DNA of 64,000 nt from Theobroma cacao (taxonomy: Eukaryota > Streptophyta > Magnoliopsida > Malvales > Malvaceae): assembly GCF_000208745.1 (NCBI RefSeq), contig NC_030850.1:4153697-4217696 (forward strand). Direction: 5' to 3'. The position numbers and the translations under genes are program-made. Below the pieces are notes generated by a model. It searched no databases and was not told the origin of the DNA. It worked only from the letters and a program-made list of their open reading frames with translations. Positions 48,294 to 59,238 of the stretch are shown here, piece after piece (positions within the stretch are counted from its first letter, which is position 1; every line of letters starts with the position of its first letter).

Positions 48294-50985
48294 GAAAATC
48301 AAGAGGAAAAGGATGACGCTAAAAGGGCTTAACATTTTGCTTCGTTCGAGCGTTACTTTATTGTTTCCCTGTCAAAACATTTGGAATCATGCTTATAAAT
48401 GCATGAGCTAGCAGTACTGAATGCATACTTTTTCACCAGTCGAGAAAACAAAGGTTATAGCTTGTGACTTACGTTATTTTTCTTGAGGGCGTTGATATGC
48501 TGTTCCTTAAGTACTGTTAGCAGGTATGAGTCTTCTCCATAAAGAAAACTCTAGACAAGGCAAACATTAGTCAGTCACGAATAGATAGAGCCATGGAGAT
48601 ACATGGTGTGCTTAGGGGCATAGATATTTATGAATGAACTGGCTGGTGCAATTTAACCGAAACTTGGGAACATGATTTCCAATAACAACATAGGCACTTG
48701 CAGCATGAAATTTGTATACCCTTAGCAAAACCTGTAAGGACATATAACAAAGAAACTATAAGAAAGGGCAGGATATGCTTAGTCTCTTAGAAGCCGCGTT
48801 CATGTCTACTGAAGGGAAACTGGCATGAATTAGGAAAACCAGCTTGCATCTCTATCCTACAAGCTTGGTCCAAGTCACTTTCCGAAGGGTTCACAATTAT
48901 AAAAATTACTGGAAATAAAACATGCTTGATAATTACATTACCCTAGTGACAGCTTTTCCATCATTTGTCATTAGCCCAATCAAACTGCAAAACTAACAAA
49001 AAAAGGCATGTAACTGCTAATTTTGGCCATATGTATCAGCAATGGACAAAGTTTATGCTTTGAATATGCCACCTATCTTTGTAAGCATCAAATAGACCTT
49101 GCTGGAAACAGGCTAACCAACTTACGCACGGTCTTGCACAGTCGATTAGTTTTTTTTTTATCTATTTGGCAAAACAAAGAATCCATCTTTCAGTTATATA
49201 CATGGATTAATTAACCATGTCATAACCCCTGCCGAAGATACAAATACCTATAGGTGACAGGCATCTCTTCAGATCAAGAGCGTATGAGCATGTTGTGATA
49301 TTGACAGGATAAATTATCAGGAAGGGAAATTACTTTATGTTAAAAACTAAACAAAATCCAATCATCTGTTATCTTGGCCTTTTTTAACTGCATGGATAGA
49401 TTTTCAAAAGAATCTTCAACTAATCTCTTGATTTATTGGTTCAGCTAAATTGATGTTAGGAGTTAAGTGAATGCCCTTGATTTGTTTCTTAGGGAAACTT
49501 GATCTACTTGAGTAAAGCATTTTTCAGAAATAAATTTCATGACCAGAACTCCTGAATAGTACAAGTAGACTTTCATAGAATGCCCTTTTCCACTATGACA
49601 GTTTAACTGGGATCAAAATTGAAAATGCAGGAAAGAGGAAGGCCTGTATGCATAAACATGAAAGATTAGTGCAGATAAGCTACAGCACAGGCTAAAACTT
49701 ATCTGGAAAACAAGAGAACAAAAGAGGATGGTTCACATTTTGGTTTTTCTATTGCCTCTATGAACATGAAAGTAAAGAGTTTGGTGTTAATCAAAGTATA
49801 ATAAATTGCCATTGACTCTTTTTCTTTGTTTTGGACCTTTTGGTCTTAATAGCTAGGTTATGCAAAGGTAGCCCTCTCCCCTCCTTGATAAAAACGAGAT
49901 TCAATTACAAGTTCTTGATTCAACAGCTAGAATACTTTATCAACTAAGATAGTTGGTCGATACATACCAAGAATTCCGTTTCTATTCTGAAGCAAGTATG
50001 GCCTCATCTGTAAAAAACTTAAGTCGAAGGATCTGAATTCTATCTGGTGCTTTGACACTTTTAGTGAGAGGCAATGTGACATTTAGTTAAAAAATTTCCA
50101 AGTAATTTTGATAAGCAGTGATAGAGTTTAAGAAACCAATCCATTTTTCATTCATTAAAAAATGAGGACCATCATTTTTAATTGTTGTTATTGCCTGTTT
50201 CCAGTAAAACTTTCTGTGAAGTTACTAATTCCATAGACTAGTATAACTTTCTATCTAAAATAGAACTAGTTCTACAACAGGACAGGATTGTGACCAAGTA
50301 GCACACAAAATGCTAGGTACATCTCCATCTTCCAAACTGTAAAAACACAACTTTTAGTGCTGCCACCTCTGCTAATATGATTACAACTCATGGTAATTAT
50401 TTTTACATATTCGTGAAAATTGACAGATGACAATACAATTTTTCTAATTGGTTTAAAAATATGGATTTGCTTTCCTTCTTTTTCTTGAGATCAAATTAGA
50501 TTTCTCAAAAGCCTATTGCCTGGTTAGAAACATGTTTTCCTTAGGAGTATTGGCTATGTTCTTGTCAAAACTTTTAGTTTTCCCAGGTACACAATTTGTA
50601 GGATTAGACCAGATTAAGCACCTGCATAAAAGGAATGCCAGGGCAGCATCTCTAATAAGGATAGTAGAGCTTTTACTTTGAGGTTGTTTCTTTCCCAACA
50701 TGATGATTCCGTGGCCTTTGATCAAGCTAGCCTTTCAATCATCATGACCAATATGGAAATGCAAGTATGCCTTGCATTTTAAACAATAATTTTACATTTT
50801 AGTTTCAGCTTTCAAGGGTTACATCATAGGTAACCTTCATAGACACGACTCTCACAAAGTTCCACAGGGATGATTTTTATGTAGTCCAAATTATTTAGCT
50901 GCAAACTGGTAGAAAGTTCCAAAACCTTTCCGCACAAATGATAAATAAACAAAGGATAAAGTAAACTACAATTCATAAAATAATC
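48294..50985. other. 3' flank of STR; partly duplicated at the far end of the array
   Basis: No gene. Several stretches recur in order at 57960-61060, for example ggccatat-atgtatcagc near 49024/59605, ctggaaacaggctaaccaactta near 49101/59672, and the gattacaactcat region near 50380/60980. This shows that the last array unit carried about 2.5 kb of STR 3' flank with it. Confidence 0.7.
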
Positions 50986-50997
50986 CAAAAGCAAAGG

Positions 50998-51105
50998 CTG
51001 AAGACTACAAGAAGTCATTTTCTTCTTTTCAGTCGAGGTGACAGAATTCATATTCTTCTACTAAGAGATCCTCTTACAAAACTTTGGAACTACCTCCTCA
51101 GATGC
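50998..51105. repeat. upstream block of the STR array, copy 1
   Basis: Matches 45489-45600: aagactacaagaagtcattt near its start and acaaaactttggaactacct near its end. Confidence 0.75.
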
Positions 51106-51185
51106 AAATGCCTTCAAATACAACAAAGTGCTTTGAACATTTCTCTGTCTATGTTTATGTTAGTGAATTTAGAACGAAATTAGTG

Positions 51186-51290
51186 TGCGAGAGCACCCGA
51201 ATATTTATCTCATTGATTGGTACATAATCCCCTTATCTAAAAAACAGAATTCGAATCCCCTTCTCTCAATTATAAAAAAAAAAAAATTAA
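51186..51290 (+). mobile_element. possible SINE or tRNA-derived insertion in array unit 1
   Basis: A-box-like tttatctcattgattggtac, then gaattcgaatcccc (B-box-like), then an A-rich end at 51273-51285. The sequence is absent at the same place in the other array units, which supports insertion. The boundaries are approximate. Confidence 0.45.
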
Positions 51291-51292
51291 CA

Positions 51293-52115
51293 TGCGGGAA
51301 ATGACTAAATTTCTTATCTTGCGTATTCAAACTATCTCAATAGTCTTCTTCTCTTCCAATGACACCATCCAAGCTTTTATCGGTAGTAAATCTCATGTCA
51401 GTTCGTAAAACTTCCCTTCCTCCTTATACAGCCTCTTTTCTCACCATTTCTGGTGAATCCATTTTCCTCCCTTTTCCAGCGGTACAAGGTGTCATATATG
51501 CTTGTATTGTTTCGAAAGCTTTGATGCATCATAGGCCATTCTATCATCTACTTCTCGTTCTGTACCTTTCCTTCATCTTAACGAACGACAGAGTCTCGGT
51601 AGTTGTACGCTCAGCGAACTACAGGGAGCCAAACGATGTAGGAATATCAGCTTACGCCGTTTACGCAATAGCAATTCTTGCTTTCACAGCTCGGATTTTT
51701 CTTGTTCCATGGCTATTACTTTGATAGCCGTATGTTGGAGAATAGAACCTACTTTTGATCCTTCATTGAACAGGTTCACCTTCAGAGGTGGAGAATCGGG
51801 GAGTAGTTCTTTTTTCATTGGCATGGTATCAAGATTGTCAATCTTGTACATAGTTCGAACCCCTAGCTATCCTTAGCTGCTCTTTGATCATTTAGTACTA
51901 GACAATTCCTTTGATGGACCGGTCTTGAGCTGTGACAAGAACCCAAATCTAGAATTCTCTTGGTATTACGACATTACTCTATTAGTAGTAATAAAATCAA
52001 GAAGTGGGAAAGTTATTTTATGTTGGACTGCTTTTTGTAGCATTTATTCTGATCTAGCTCCTTGTTTTGGATTGAAGAAACAGAGGAGATGGGAAAATCA
52101 CAGGGAAAAGGGATG
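51293..52115 (+). pseudogene. STR: STR derivative 1: transmembrane-domain fragment with frameshift
   Basis: Begins at an ATG that aligns with the Leu codon of STR NLQGITN. The first frame keeps FFSSNDTIQAFI (STR: FFSSNDAVPAFI) and then hits TAA at 51406-51408. Another frame continues the similarity: TSLPPYTASFLTISGESIFL, GVIYACIVSKALMHHRPFYH, aligned with STR [20 protein letters not shown] and AVYACIVWKALELRGPFYYF. A piece matching the STR C-terminus (aagaagtgggaaa ... aagaaacagagga) lies at about 52000-52090. The ATPase half is entirely absent, so it cannot work as a transporter. It is the only copy that keeps the SSND segment. Confidence 0.88.
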
Positions 52116-52718
52116 TGCTAGATATGCTTAGCCAATTACATTTTGCTTGGTTCAAAATTACTGGATTTTTATTGTTTCCAATGTCACTGTATTTGAATCA
52201 TGCTTACAAGTTTTATACAAAGTAACTAGTAGTGAATGTATGCATTCTTACCAATGGAGAAAACCAAGTGCTTTTATCTTCAATTTCATGGAAATAATTT
52301 GTAGTAATCATTATTTTTCTAGAGGGCCTTAATATTTTGGTTCATAGGTTCTCTTAGTGGATACGGAGGTATATGATTATACTCCTTTAACAATAGGGAA
52401 TAGAATATATGGAAATCCATGGTGTGCTTATGAAACATGAAGATTATACTCTATTTCATAGATGGATGGGCTCATGCAGTTCTTGTAAACCTCACTTGAC
52501 ATGATGTTTTTTCTTCTCTGTGATGATTTTAGACCCAGAGGTGCACTTATTCTTGCTGACAAATGAAATTTCTGTATTCTTAGTTTTTTTTTTTTTACCA
52601 AAATGGTGATAACATGCTCTCTTATATATAGAAGCCCCATTGTCATGAACATCAAAGTGGAAAATGGCTTGAATTCCATTATATCAGCTTGTATTTGAAC
52701 TCTGCAAGATTGTTTCAG
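52116..52718. other. 3' flank of STR derivative 1
   Basis: Matches the STR 3' UTR region (near 48370-48470) and the equivalent flanks of the other copies. No gene. Confidence 0.5.
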
Positions 52719-53243
52719 GTCACTTACCCATACCCAAGTCCATTTTTTGACTGAGGTTGTTATTGTTGAGCAGTGAATGATATCAAATATCAGTTATATT
52801 TTCAAAGAATGCACTGGTTTTGCTGTGAAGGCTCAAGGGCAGAAAGCTAACAGGGAAAACAGAGAAGAGAAGAACTTAAGAAAAGGGAACTAACACCCTG
52901 AATTTTCATTAATTGAAAGAGTATATACAATACTCCATCAGCAATAAAACACTTCAATACATGATTCAACACAGCATCATTCACTCTTTTGCTATACTTA
53001 ACACACTGCACAAGGCACACTTCATGCCTGTACATGCATAGGTTGCATGTCACTGTCACAAAATAAACAACAACTATGAAAATAACTGACACAAGCATGT
53101 ACAGGGTGCATAACGGTGAGTAATGCAAGTCGCACTCTCAACCGTTATTGACATGACTTTTTCTAGCTTTGTAAGAACCGGAAACTTGCCTATTTGCTCT
53201 TTAAGTTGTTAATTCCATAGACAAAAATAACATGTCTGAGTAG

Positions 53244-53350
53244 AATGAAGATGCAAAGAAGTCATTTTCATCTTTTCGATTAAAACAACTCAACTGCGAT
53301 TATTCGATAAAGAAATTCTCATTCAAAACTTTGGAACCACCTCCTTTAGT
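53244..53350. repeat. upstream block of the STR array, copy 2
   Basis: atgaagatgcaaagaagtcatt ... aaaactttggaaccacctcc, the counterpart of 45489-45600. Confidence 0.75.
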
Positions 53351-53443
53351 TGCATTGGCCTTCAAGTACAACAAATTACTTTCAAATCTTCTTCTGTGCT
53401 TCCTCTATGTCTAAGTTAATGAACCCCAAAAGAAATTAGCATA

Positions 53444-54100
53444 ATGCGAGGAATCACTAAACTTGTTATTTTCTTCATCTTCACCATCTGTCTCTTCTCC
53501 TTCTACTGCTCATATCCTTTTACCCAAACTTCCCATGCTGCTTGTGGAGACTTCAATGTTTATAAGATTTCCATTTACATCCCCTTTCCTTCACTAGAAG
53601 CTGTTATAATAGCATATATTGTTTGGAAAGCTTTTAAGCTTCCTAGGCCATACTATTATTTCTTGGTTGTTATCAACCACTTCATTCTTTTAACAAACAA
53701 CCCTGTTGAGGTAAAGCCCTGTGGGCACTTGGTGAAAAAGGCAAACAGGGTAGGTTATGCAGAAATCTTCGCAAATGTTATACTTGTTACGTGGCTACTT
53801 CTTAGGTAACCCTCATGCTATTCAAGTTAGAGAATAAAACCTGTTTTGAATTGAGTTCTCATTTAATAGGTTCTTTGGTATGTATGTACTAATAACCGTT
53901 TGATCTAAGTCTGAATCTCCAACCATGACTATCGTTTTTCGATCTTGATTATTCAGTACTTGACAGGAGAAGTCCTTTGGATAGGCTTAGGCTGTGGGAG
54001 CTGTGACTATGACCTAAGTCTAAGATTCACACCGAACTTTGTTTAGTACTGATATACTCAACAAGTGAGAAATTTTTCTTACAATGCTAGGTCAAAATGA
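53444..54100 (+). pseudogene. STR: STR derivative 2: open 121-codon fragment of the membrane domain
   Basis: An uninterrupted frame 53444-53809 starts MRGITKLVIFFIFTICLFSF (STR: LQGITNRLSFFIFTVCLFFF), continues TSHAA and IVWKAFKLPRPYYYF (STR: TSHNA, IVWKALELRGPFYYF), and ends VTWLLLR. The end is out of frame with STR (ttctgtggctacttctta in both, read differently), and the SSND-to-FVRE segment is deleted. About three hydrophobic segments remain. There is no ATPase domain. A trace of the STR C-terminal coding sequence lies near 54060-54090. Best called a pseudogene; whether the small protein is made is unknown. Confidence 0.85.
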
Positions 54101-54405
54101 ACCGTTATTTTTCTTTTCATTATCATTGTATTTGGAATCATGCTTATAAATGCATGAATAATAGTGAATGCATATACATTTTCATTAACGGAAGAAAGTA
54201 AGTGGTAACTTTTGACTTATGCAATTTTCTGCTATATGCATGAATTTCCTCTGCTTCTGTTAGCAGCCACTTAGATACATGCATTATTTCCTTTTCTCTG
54301 CTTGTCTCTCTAACCCAGCCGCGCCACCTTTCACAATTAATCACAATTATGATTAACAAAAAAAAAATAGATACATGAATTCCCTTTAACAAACTTAGGC
54401 GAAGT

Positions 54406-54566
54406 ATGTTGGAGGTCTATTTTTTGATGGCTTCTCCTGGGCAGGTTGTCAACATGATTTTGAGATGATATGCATCAAGGCATAGCATGTTAAAATCATG
54501 TGCTTTTTTTGTATCCAGGGAACTTATCCCTGTTTTCTATCAATGAAATCCATTAACTTTTAAAAA
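54406..54566 (+). mobile_element. possible LINE 3' fragment inserted in unit 2
   Basis: Present in unit 2 and missing from the matching place in unit 3 (56333). It ends with cctgttttctatcaatgaaa and an A-rich tail, a style common at the 3' end of plant non-LTR elements. No coding sequence remains. It could equally be a deletion in unit 3. Confidence 0.35.
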
Positions 54567-55196
54567 CATTAGTCAGTTACAAAGAGAAATAAGAATATGT
54601 GAAGGATACTATAACTTATTTATGCCTTCTAATTATATGCTCATGGGGCTGAAATGTGCTCCTGAGGTCACTTACCCATACCCAAGTCCATTTTTTGACC
54701 GAAGTTGTTGTTGTTGAGTAGTTGGTGATCTAAAATATCAATTATATTTTCAAAGAATATGCACTGATTTTGCTGTGAAGGTTCAAGGACAGAAAGCTAG
54801 CAGGGAAAACAAAGAAGAGAACTTAAGAAAAAGGAACTAACACCCTCAATTTTTATTAATTGAAAGAGTATAGACAATACTCCGTAAGCAGTAAAACACT
54901 TCAATACATGATTCAAACACAGCGTCATTAACTCTTCTGCTATGCTCTAACACACTGCAGAAGTCACACTTCATGTCTGTACATGAATAGCTGCATGTCA
55001 CTGTCACAAAATAAATAACAAGTAAACTATGACAATAACTGATACAAGCATGTGCAGGGGTGCATAAGGGTGAGTCATGCAAGTCTCACTCTCAACCGTT
55101 ATTGACATGACTTTTTCTAGCTTTGTAAGAACCAGTGACTTGCCTGTTTCCTCTTAAATTGTTAGTTCTATAGACAAAAATAACATGTCTGCATAG

Positions 55197-55303
55197 AATG
55201 AAGATACAAAGAAGTCATTTTCATCTTTTCGATTAAAACAACTCAACTGTGATTATTCAATAAAGAAATTCTCATTCAAAACTTTGAAAGTACCTCCTTT
55301 AGA
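55197..55303. repeat. upstream block of the STR array, copy 3
   Basis: atgaagatacaaagaagtca ... aaaactttgaaagtacctcc, the counterpart of 45489-45600. Confidence 0.75.
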
Positions 55304-55396
55304 TGCATTGGCCTTCAAATACAACAAATTACTTTCAAATCTTCTTCTGTTCTTCCTCTATGTCTATGTTAATGAACCCTAAAATAAATTAGCATA

Positions 55397-56045
55397 ATGC
55401 AAGGAATCACTAAACTTGTTATTTTCTTCATCTTTACCATCCGTCTCTTCTCCTTCTACTTCTTAGATCCTTCTACCCAAACTTCCCATGCTGCTTATAC
55501 AGCCTTTGCTTTTAAGATATCGTTTCCTTCACTACACGCTTTTATACTAGCATGTATTGCTTGGAAAGTTTTTAAGCTTCCAAGGCCATACTATTTTTTC
55601 TTGGTTGTTATCATCGACTTCTTTCTTTCAACAAACAACCCTTTTGAGGTAAACCCCTGCAGGCACTTGGAGACAAAGGCAAACAGTGTAGGTTATGCAC
55701 AAATCTTTGCTTCCACAGCAAATTTTCTACTTGTTACGTGGCTACTTCTTAGGTAGGCCTATCCATGTTAGAGAATAAAACCTGTTTTGGATTGAGTTCT
55801 CATTTAATAGGTTCTTTGGTATGTATGCACGGATAACCTTTTGATCTAAGTCTGAATCTCCAACCATGACTATTGTTATTCGATCTTGATTATTCAGTAC
55901 TAGACAGGAGAAATCCTTTGGATAGGCTTAGGCTGTGGAAGCTGTGACTGTGACCTAAGTCTAAGATTCACACCATACTTTGTTTAGTACTGATATACTC
56001 AACAAGTGAAAATTATCCGTATAATGCTAGGTCAAAATGAACTGT
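55397..56045 (+). pseudogene. STR: STR derivative 3: open 119-codon fragment of the membrane domain
   Basis: The frame 55397-55756 starts MQGITKLVIFFIFTIRLFSF and ends LLVTWLLLR, like derivative 2 and with the same stop position. The middle reads IAWKVFKLPRPYYFFLVVI. Small in-frame length differences separate it from derivative 2 (YTAFAFKISFPSLHA against CGDFNVYKISIYIPFPSLEA). Indels that keep the frame are of interest, but three copies are too few to claim selection. Confidence 0.85.
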
Positions 56046-56925
56046 TATTTTTCTTTTCATTATCATTGTATTTGGGATCATGCTTATAAATGCATGAATA
56101 ATAGTAAATGTATACTTTTTCATTAATGGAGGAAACTAAGTGGTAACTTTTACCTTAATGCAATTTTCTGCTATATGCATGAATTTCCTCTGCTTCACTT
56201 AGATACGTGGAGTATTTCCTTTTCTCCGCTTGTCTCTCTAACCCTACGGCACCACCTTTCACAATTAATCACAATTATGATTAAGCAAAAAAACTTAAGT
56301 ACATGAATTCCCTTTAACAAACTTAGGCAAAGTAATTAGTCAGTTACAAAGAGAAATAAGAATATGTGAAAGATACCATAGCCTATTTATGCCTTCTAAT
56401 TATGCTTATGGGGCTGAAATGTGCTCCTGCGGTTCTCACTCTCACAGAGGCTATTGAACATAACTTTCTAAAACAACAGAGGCAGACTTATTATTCTTGT
56501 TGACAAATGAAATTCGTATATTCTTAGTAGAATTTTGTTATACCAATAAAGCAATAACATGCTCCCTTATTAAATGTTACAATACAATGGCATTTTCTAC
56601 TACAACAGGTTACCTGAGATCACAATCAACCATGAACAAGTTATGATGAAAAGCCCCAGAGATTGACTAAAATTTATTTAGGGAATAATAGAACACAAGA
56701 GGAAGGTAACCCTTTTAGTTTTTATCCAACTTGTATGAGCAATATGAAACAAAATTATTCCAAGCTCTAACCTCTAGCTCAACTCTCATATGAACTGACT
56801 CATTACCTTCGAGGGTTTAAGAGCTTAGGGGTTAATAAAAATTGGATAATCATAAGTCCAAACTCTGAATGGATAAAGCTAAAGCAAAATCCATTGCTAC
56901 AGCTGGTACATAAGCCAAAACCAAA
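56046..56925. other. spacer between derivatives 3 and 4
   Basis: No gene. It includes STR 3'-flank-like sequence (near 56060-56160). The word cagaggctattgaacataa at about 56451 corresponds to the place where unit 4 carries an 800-bp insertion. Confidence 0.5.
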
Positions 56926-57035
56926 GGATGAAGACAACAAGGAATCATTTTCTTCTTTTTGATTAAAACGATTCAATTCGGATTCTTCAACAAAACGTCA
57001 GCATACAAAAACTTTGGAACTGGCTCCTCTGATGC
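56926..57035. repeat. upstream block of the STR array, copy 4
   Basis: gatgaagacaacaaggaatc ... acaaaaactttggaactggc, the counterpart of 45489-45600. The tail (cttcctctgtctatcccctaa) also resembles the STR 5' leader near 45740. Confidence 0.75.
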
Positions 57036-57126
57036 AGTTGCCTTCAAATATAACCAATCCCTCAAACTTTTCTTCTGTGCTTCCTCTGTCTATCCCCTAA
57101 GTTATTGAACCCCAATAGAAATTAAC

Positions 57127-57925
57127 ATGCAAGGAATCATTAAACATGTTTTGTTCGTCATCTTCACCATCTGTAGTTTCTTCTCCTTATCTTATTTTCT
57201 CCAAGAGCGATTCGTTTTTGTTCGTGAAACTTCTCATCCTGCTTATAGAGTCTCTGGTCCTCACGTATTCGGTTTATCCACTGCCATTGGCTTTCCTGAG
57301 CCAGGAGCTGTTATAGAGGCTTTAATACATGCTTATATTACTTGGAAAGCTTTTAAGCTTCGTAGGCCATTATATCTTCTCTTGGTTGCTCTCGATCACT
57401 TCTTTCTTTCAACTAGAAAAGACCCTTTTTATAAGGAAAACGCGTGCACAAAGCCCCTCTTTGGGCCAAAGAAAATAGTTCATGCTGACATCTTTGCCTT
57501 CATTGTGCGTTTTTCCCTTGTTATATGGCTGGTTCTTAGATAGAGCTCCGTTATTCATGTTGGAGAATATACACGTATAAACTTTTTTTTGAATTCTTCT
57601 AACCGGTTCTTTGATATCGTAAGGAAAAACCCTTTAAGCTAACTGTCCAAAACTCCAATCCGCCTATCATTACTCTTGATAATTATTCAGTATTAGACCA
57701 GACAAACTCGTTGGATAGGCTAGGCTGCAGTGAGAGCCGTGAGCCTGTGACTATGATCCAAGTCTAAAATTCACTCAATCGTTATTCTTCTAGTACTGTT
57801 ATATTCGAGAAGTGAGAAAATTTTCCTTATAATGTCAGGGTGGATTGCTTTCTATAGGATTTTCTTTGATCTAGCAGTTCATTTTGGACGGAAGAACCGA
57901 AGAACACAGGAAAATCACAGAGGAA
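57127..57925 (+). pseudogene. STR: STR derivative 4: open 138-codon fragment of the membrane domain
   Basis: The frame 57127-57543 starts MQGIIKHVLFVIFTICSFFS and keeps FLQERFVFVRETSHPAYRVS (STR: [20 protein letters not shown]), which derivatives 2 and 3 have lost. Next come YITWKAFKLRRPLYLLLVAL and the same out-of-frame ending (VIWLVLR, stop). Sequence for the STR C-terminus persists at about 57810-57915 (gagaagtgagaaaattttcc ... gaagaaccgaagaacacag). The ATPase half is missing. It is the least reduced of the three long open copies. Confidence 0.87.
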
Positions 57926-58434
57926 TCCTTAACAAACGTTTCATTTAGCTCAAAATGAACTGTTTTTCTTTATTTTTTGTATTTCTGTAATTGTATTTGG
58001 AATCATCCTTATAAATGCATGAATTAGTGCTGAATGTATACATTTTCATCAATCGAGGAAACCAAGTATTAGCTTTCGATTAAGACATTTTCTGGTCTAA
58101 TCAACTCAAAGAAAAGATGATTTTTGGTTCCGATGATCAATGTTATTAAGAAAGGCTGGTAGAAACAATTCGTTATTCCAGAGAAGCTAAGTTTTGTCCT
58201 CTATTCTTTTGGCTGATATTAAGGCATATGAATTTCCCTATACAATACCCTGGCAAAAGTAAGCATAACTCAGTTAAATGGAGAAATAAGATTATGTGAA
58301 GGCTCATCTTAGCCAACATGCAATAAATAACCCTTGAGCTGATTGGTTTGAGGCCAACCTAACATTGTCTCTCCTTACAGAATAGCTATGGGGATGAAAT
58401 CTGCTCATGTGCTTCTCACAATGGCTAACTGAAC

Positions 58435-59238
58435 AAAGGTGGAGCTAGCCAATTTTTATTGAAGAGGCTAAATAAAGAAGAATAAGGATTAAAAATTTTA
58501 AAAACTAATATGTTAAATTCAATCAAAAATCAAAAGATTGATAATGAAAATATAAAATTAAATAAAAAACTATAATGTGTAAAATGTAAATAATTAAATA
58601 CGATATATAAGATTAATAATTTCTTCTTATATAATCAAAATTGTTTAAAAACTACATATTCAAGATAATTTCATTTTAACTAAATATAAAACGTAAAGCA
58701 CATAAAAAAATATAAGCAAGTTAATTTTCTCTTACATAATCAAGATTAATAAAATAATAATATATTAATAAAATTTTAAATAATAATGTAACATTACAAC
58801 TTATATTTGAAAACTTCATAATAATTTATAAATTTTTAAAAATTAAAATCATAAACAATAAATTTTACGTAATAGAAAAAAGAAAAATATGGTAAGTAGA
58901 AGTTATCACATATGATATAACAAAAAAGAAAGAAAAAGAATATGGTTGATATTTTGTAGAAATTTGGGAAAGAAAATTTATAGAAACTTATAATATATGA
59001 ACAAATAGAATATAAATAAAAAAAATAATATAAATTGAAAGAAAAAAACAAAAAAAAAGCTTTAAAGTTGAGTGAGATATGTAAAATCATTTTATTATTT
59101 TTTATGTGTATTAGTTATTAAATAAATTTTATTTTGATGGAGCTATTAAAAGAATATATAAAAATTTAAATTTTTTATGTAATGAAAAAAAAAAATTTAA
59201 CCCCTCCTTCCCCATCAATTAAGGAGGCTTCGCCCGTC
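58435..59238. mobile_element. AT-rich insertion of about 0.8 kb in the unit 4 flank
   Basis: Unit 3 reads ggctattgaacataactttctaaaac at 56452; unit 4 reads ggctaactgaaca at about 58424, then about 800 bp of extremely AT-rich DNA, then tcattgaacgtaattctaaaac at 59238. The repeated gaac word at both edges fits a target-site duplication of up to 8 bp (hAT-like). The ends (aaggtggagctagcc and ggaggcttcgcccgtc) are only weakly inverted. No transposase is encoded. Confidence 0.6.

Larger units (their letters stand above)
52719..54660. repeat. tandem unit 2 of about 1.95 kb
   Basis: From gtcacttacccatacccaag (52719) up to the same words at 54667. The two units run in parallel over nearly their whole length with few differences, apart from a block at about 54406-54566 present only in this unit. 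The copy is much closer to unit 3 than either is to STR, so this duplication is the youngest in the array. Confidence 0.85.
54667..56590. repeat. tandem unit 3 of about 1.92 kb
   Basis: Direct repeat of 52719-54660; ORF starts are spaced 1,953 bp apart (53444 and 55397). The high similarity means short-read assembly could have collapsed or misjoined this region. Confidence 0.85.

Noticed and set aside
51820..51885. tRNA-like arm (aagattgtcaatctt hairpin and agttcgaacccc)
   Set aside because: No acceptor stem or D-arm of proper length. The segment aligns loosely with the flank of the other STR derivatives.
52847..53128. Minus-strand frame of 93 codons, partly repeated at 54846-55082
   Set aside because: Repeated only because units 2 and 3 are copies; the second copy is shifted and shorter, and no family is recognised.
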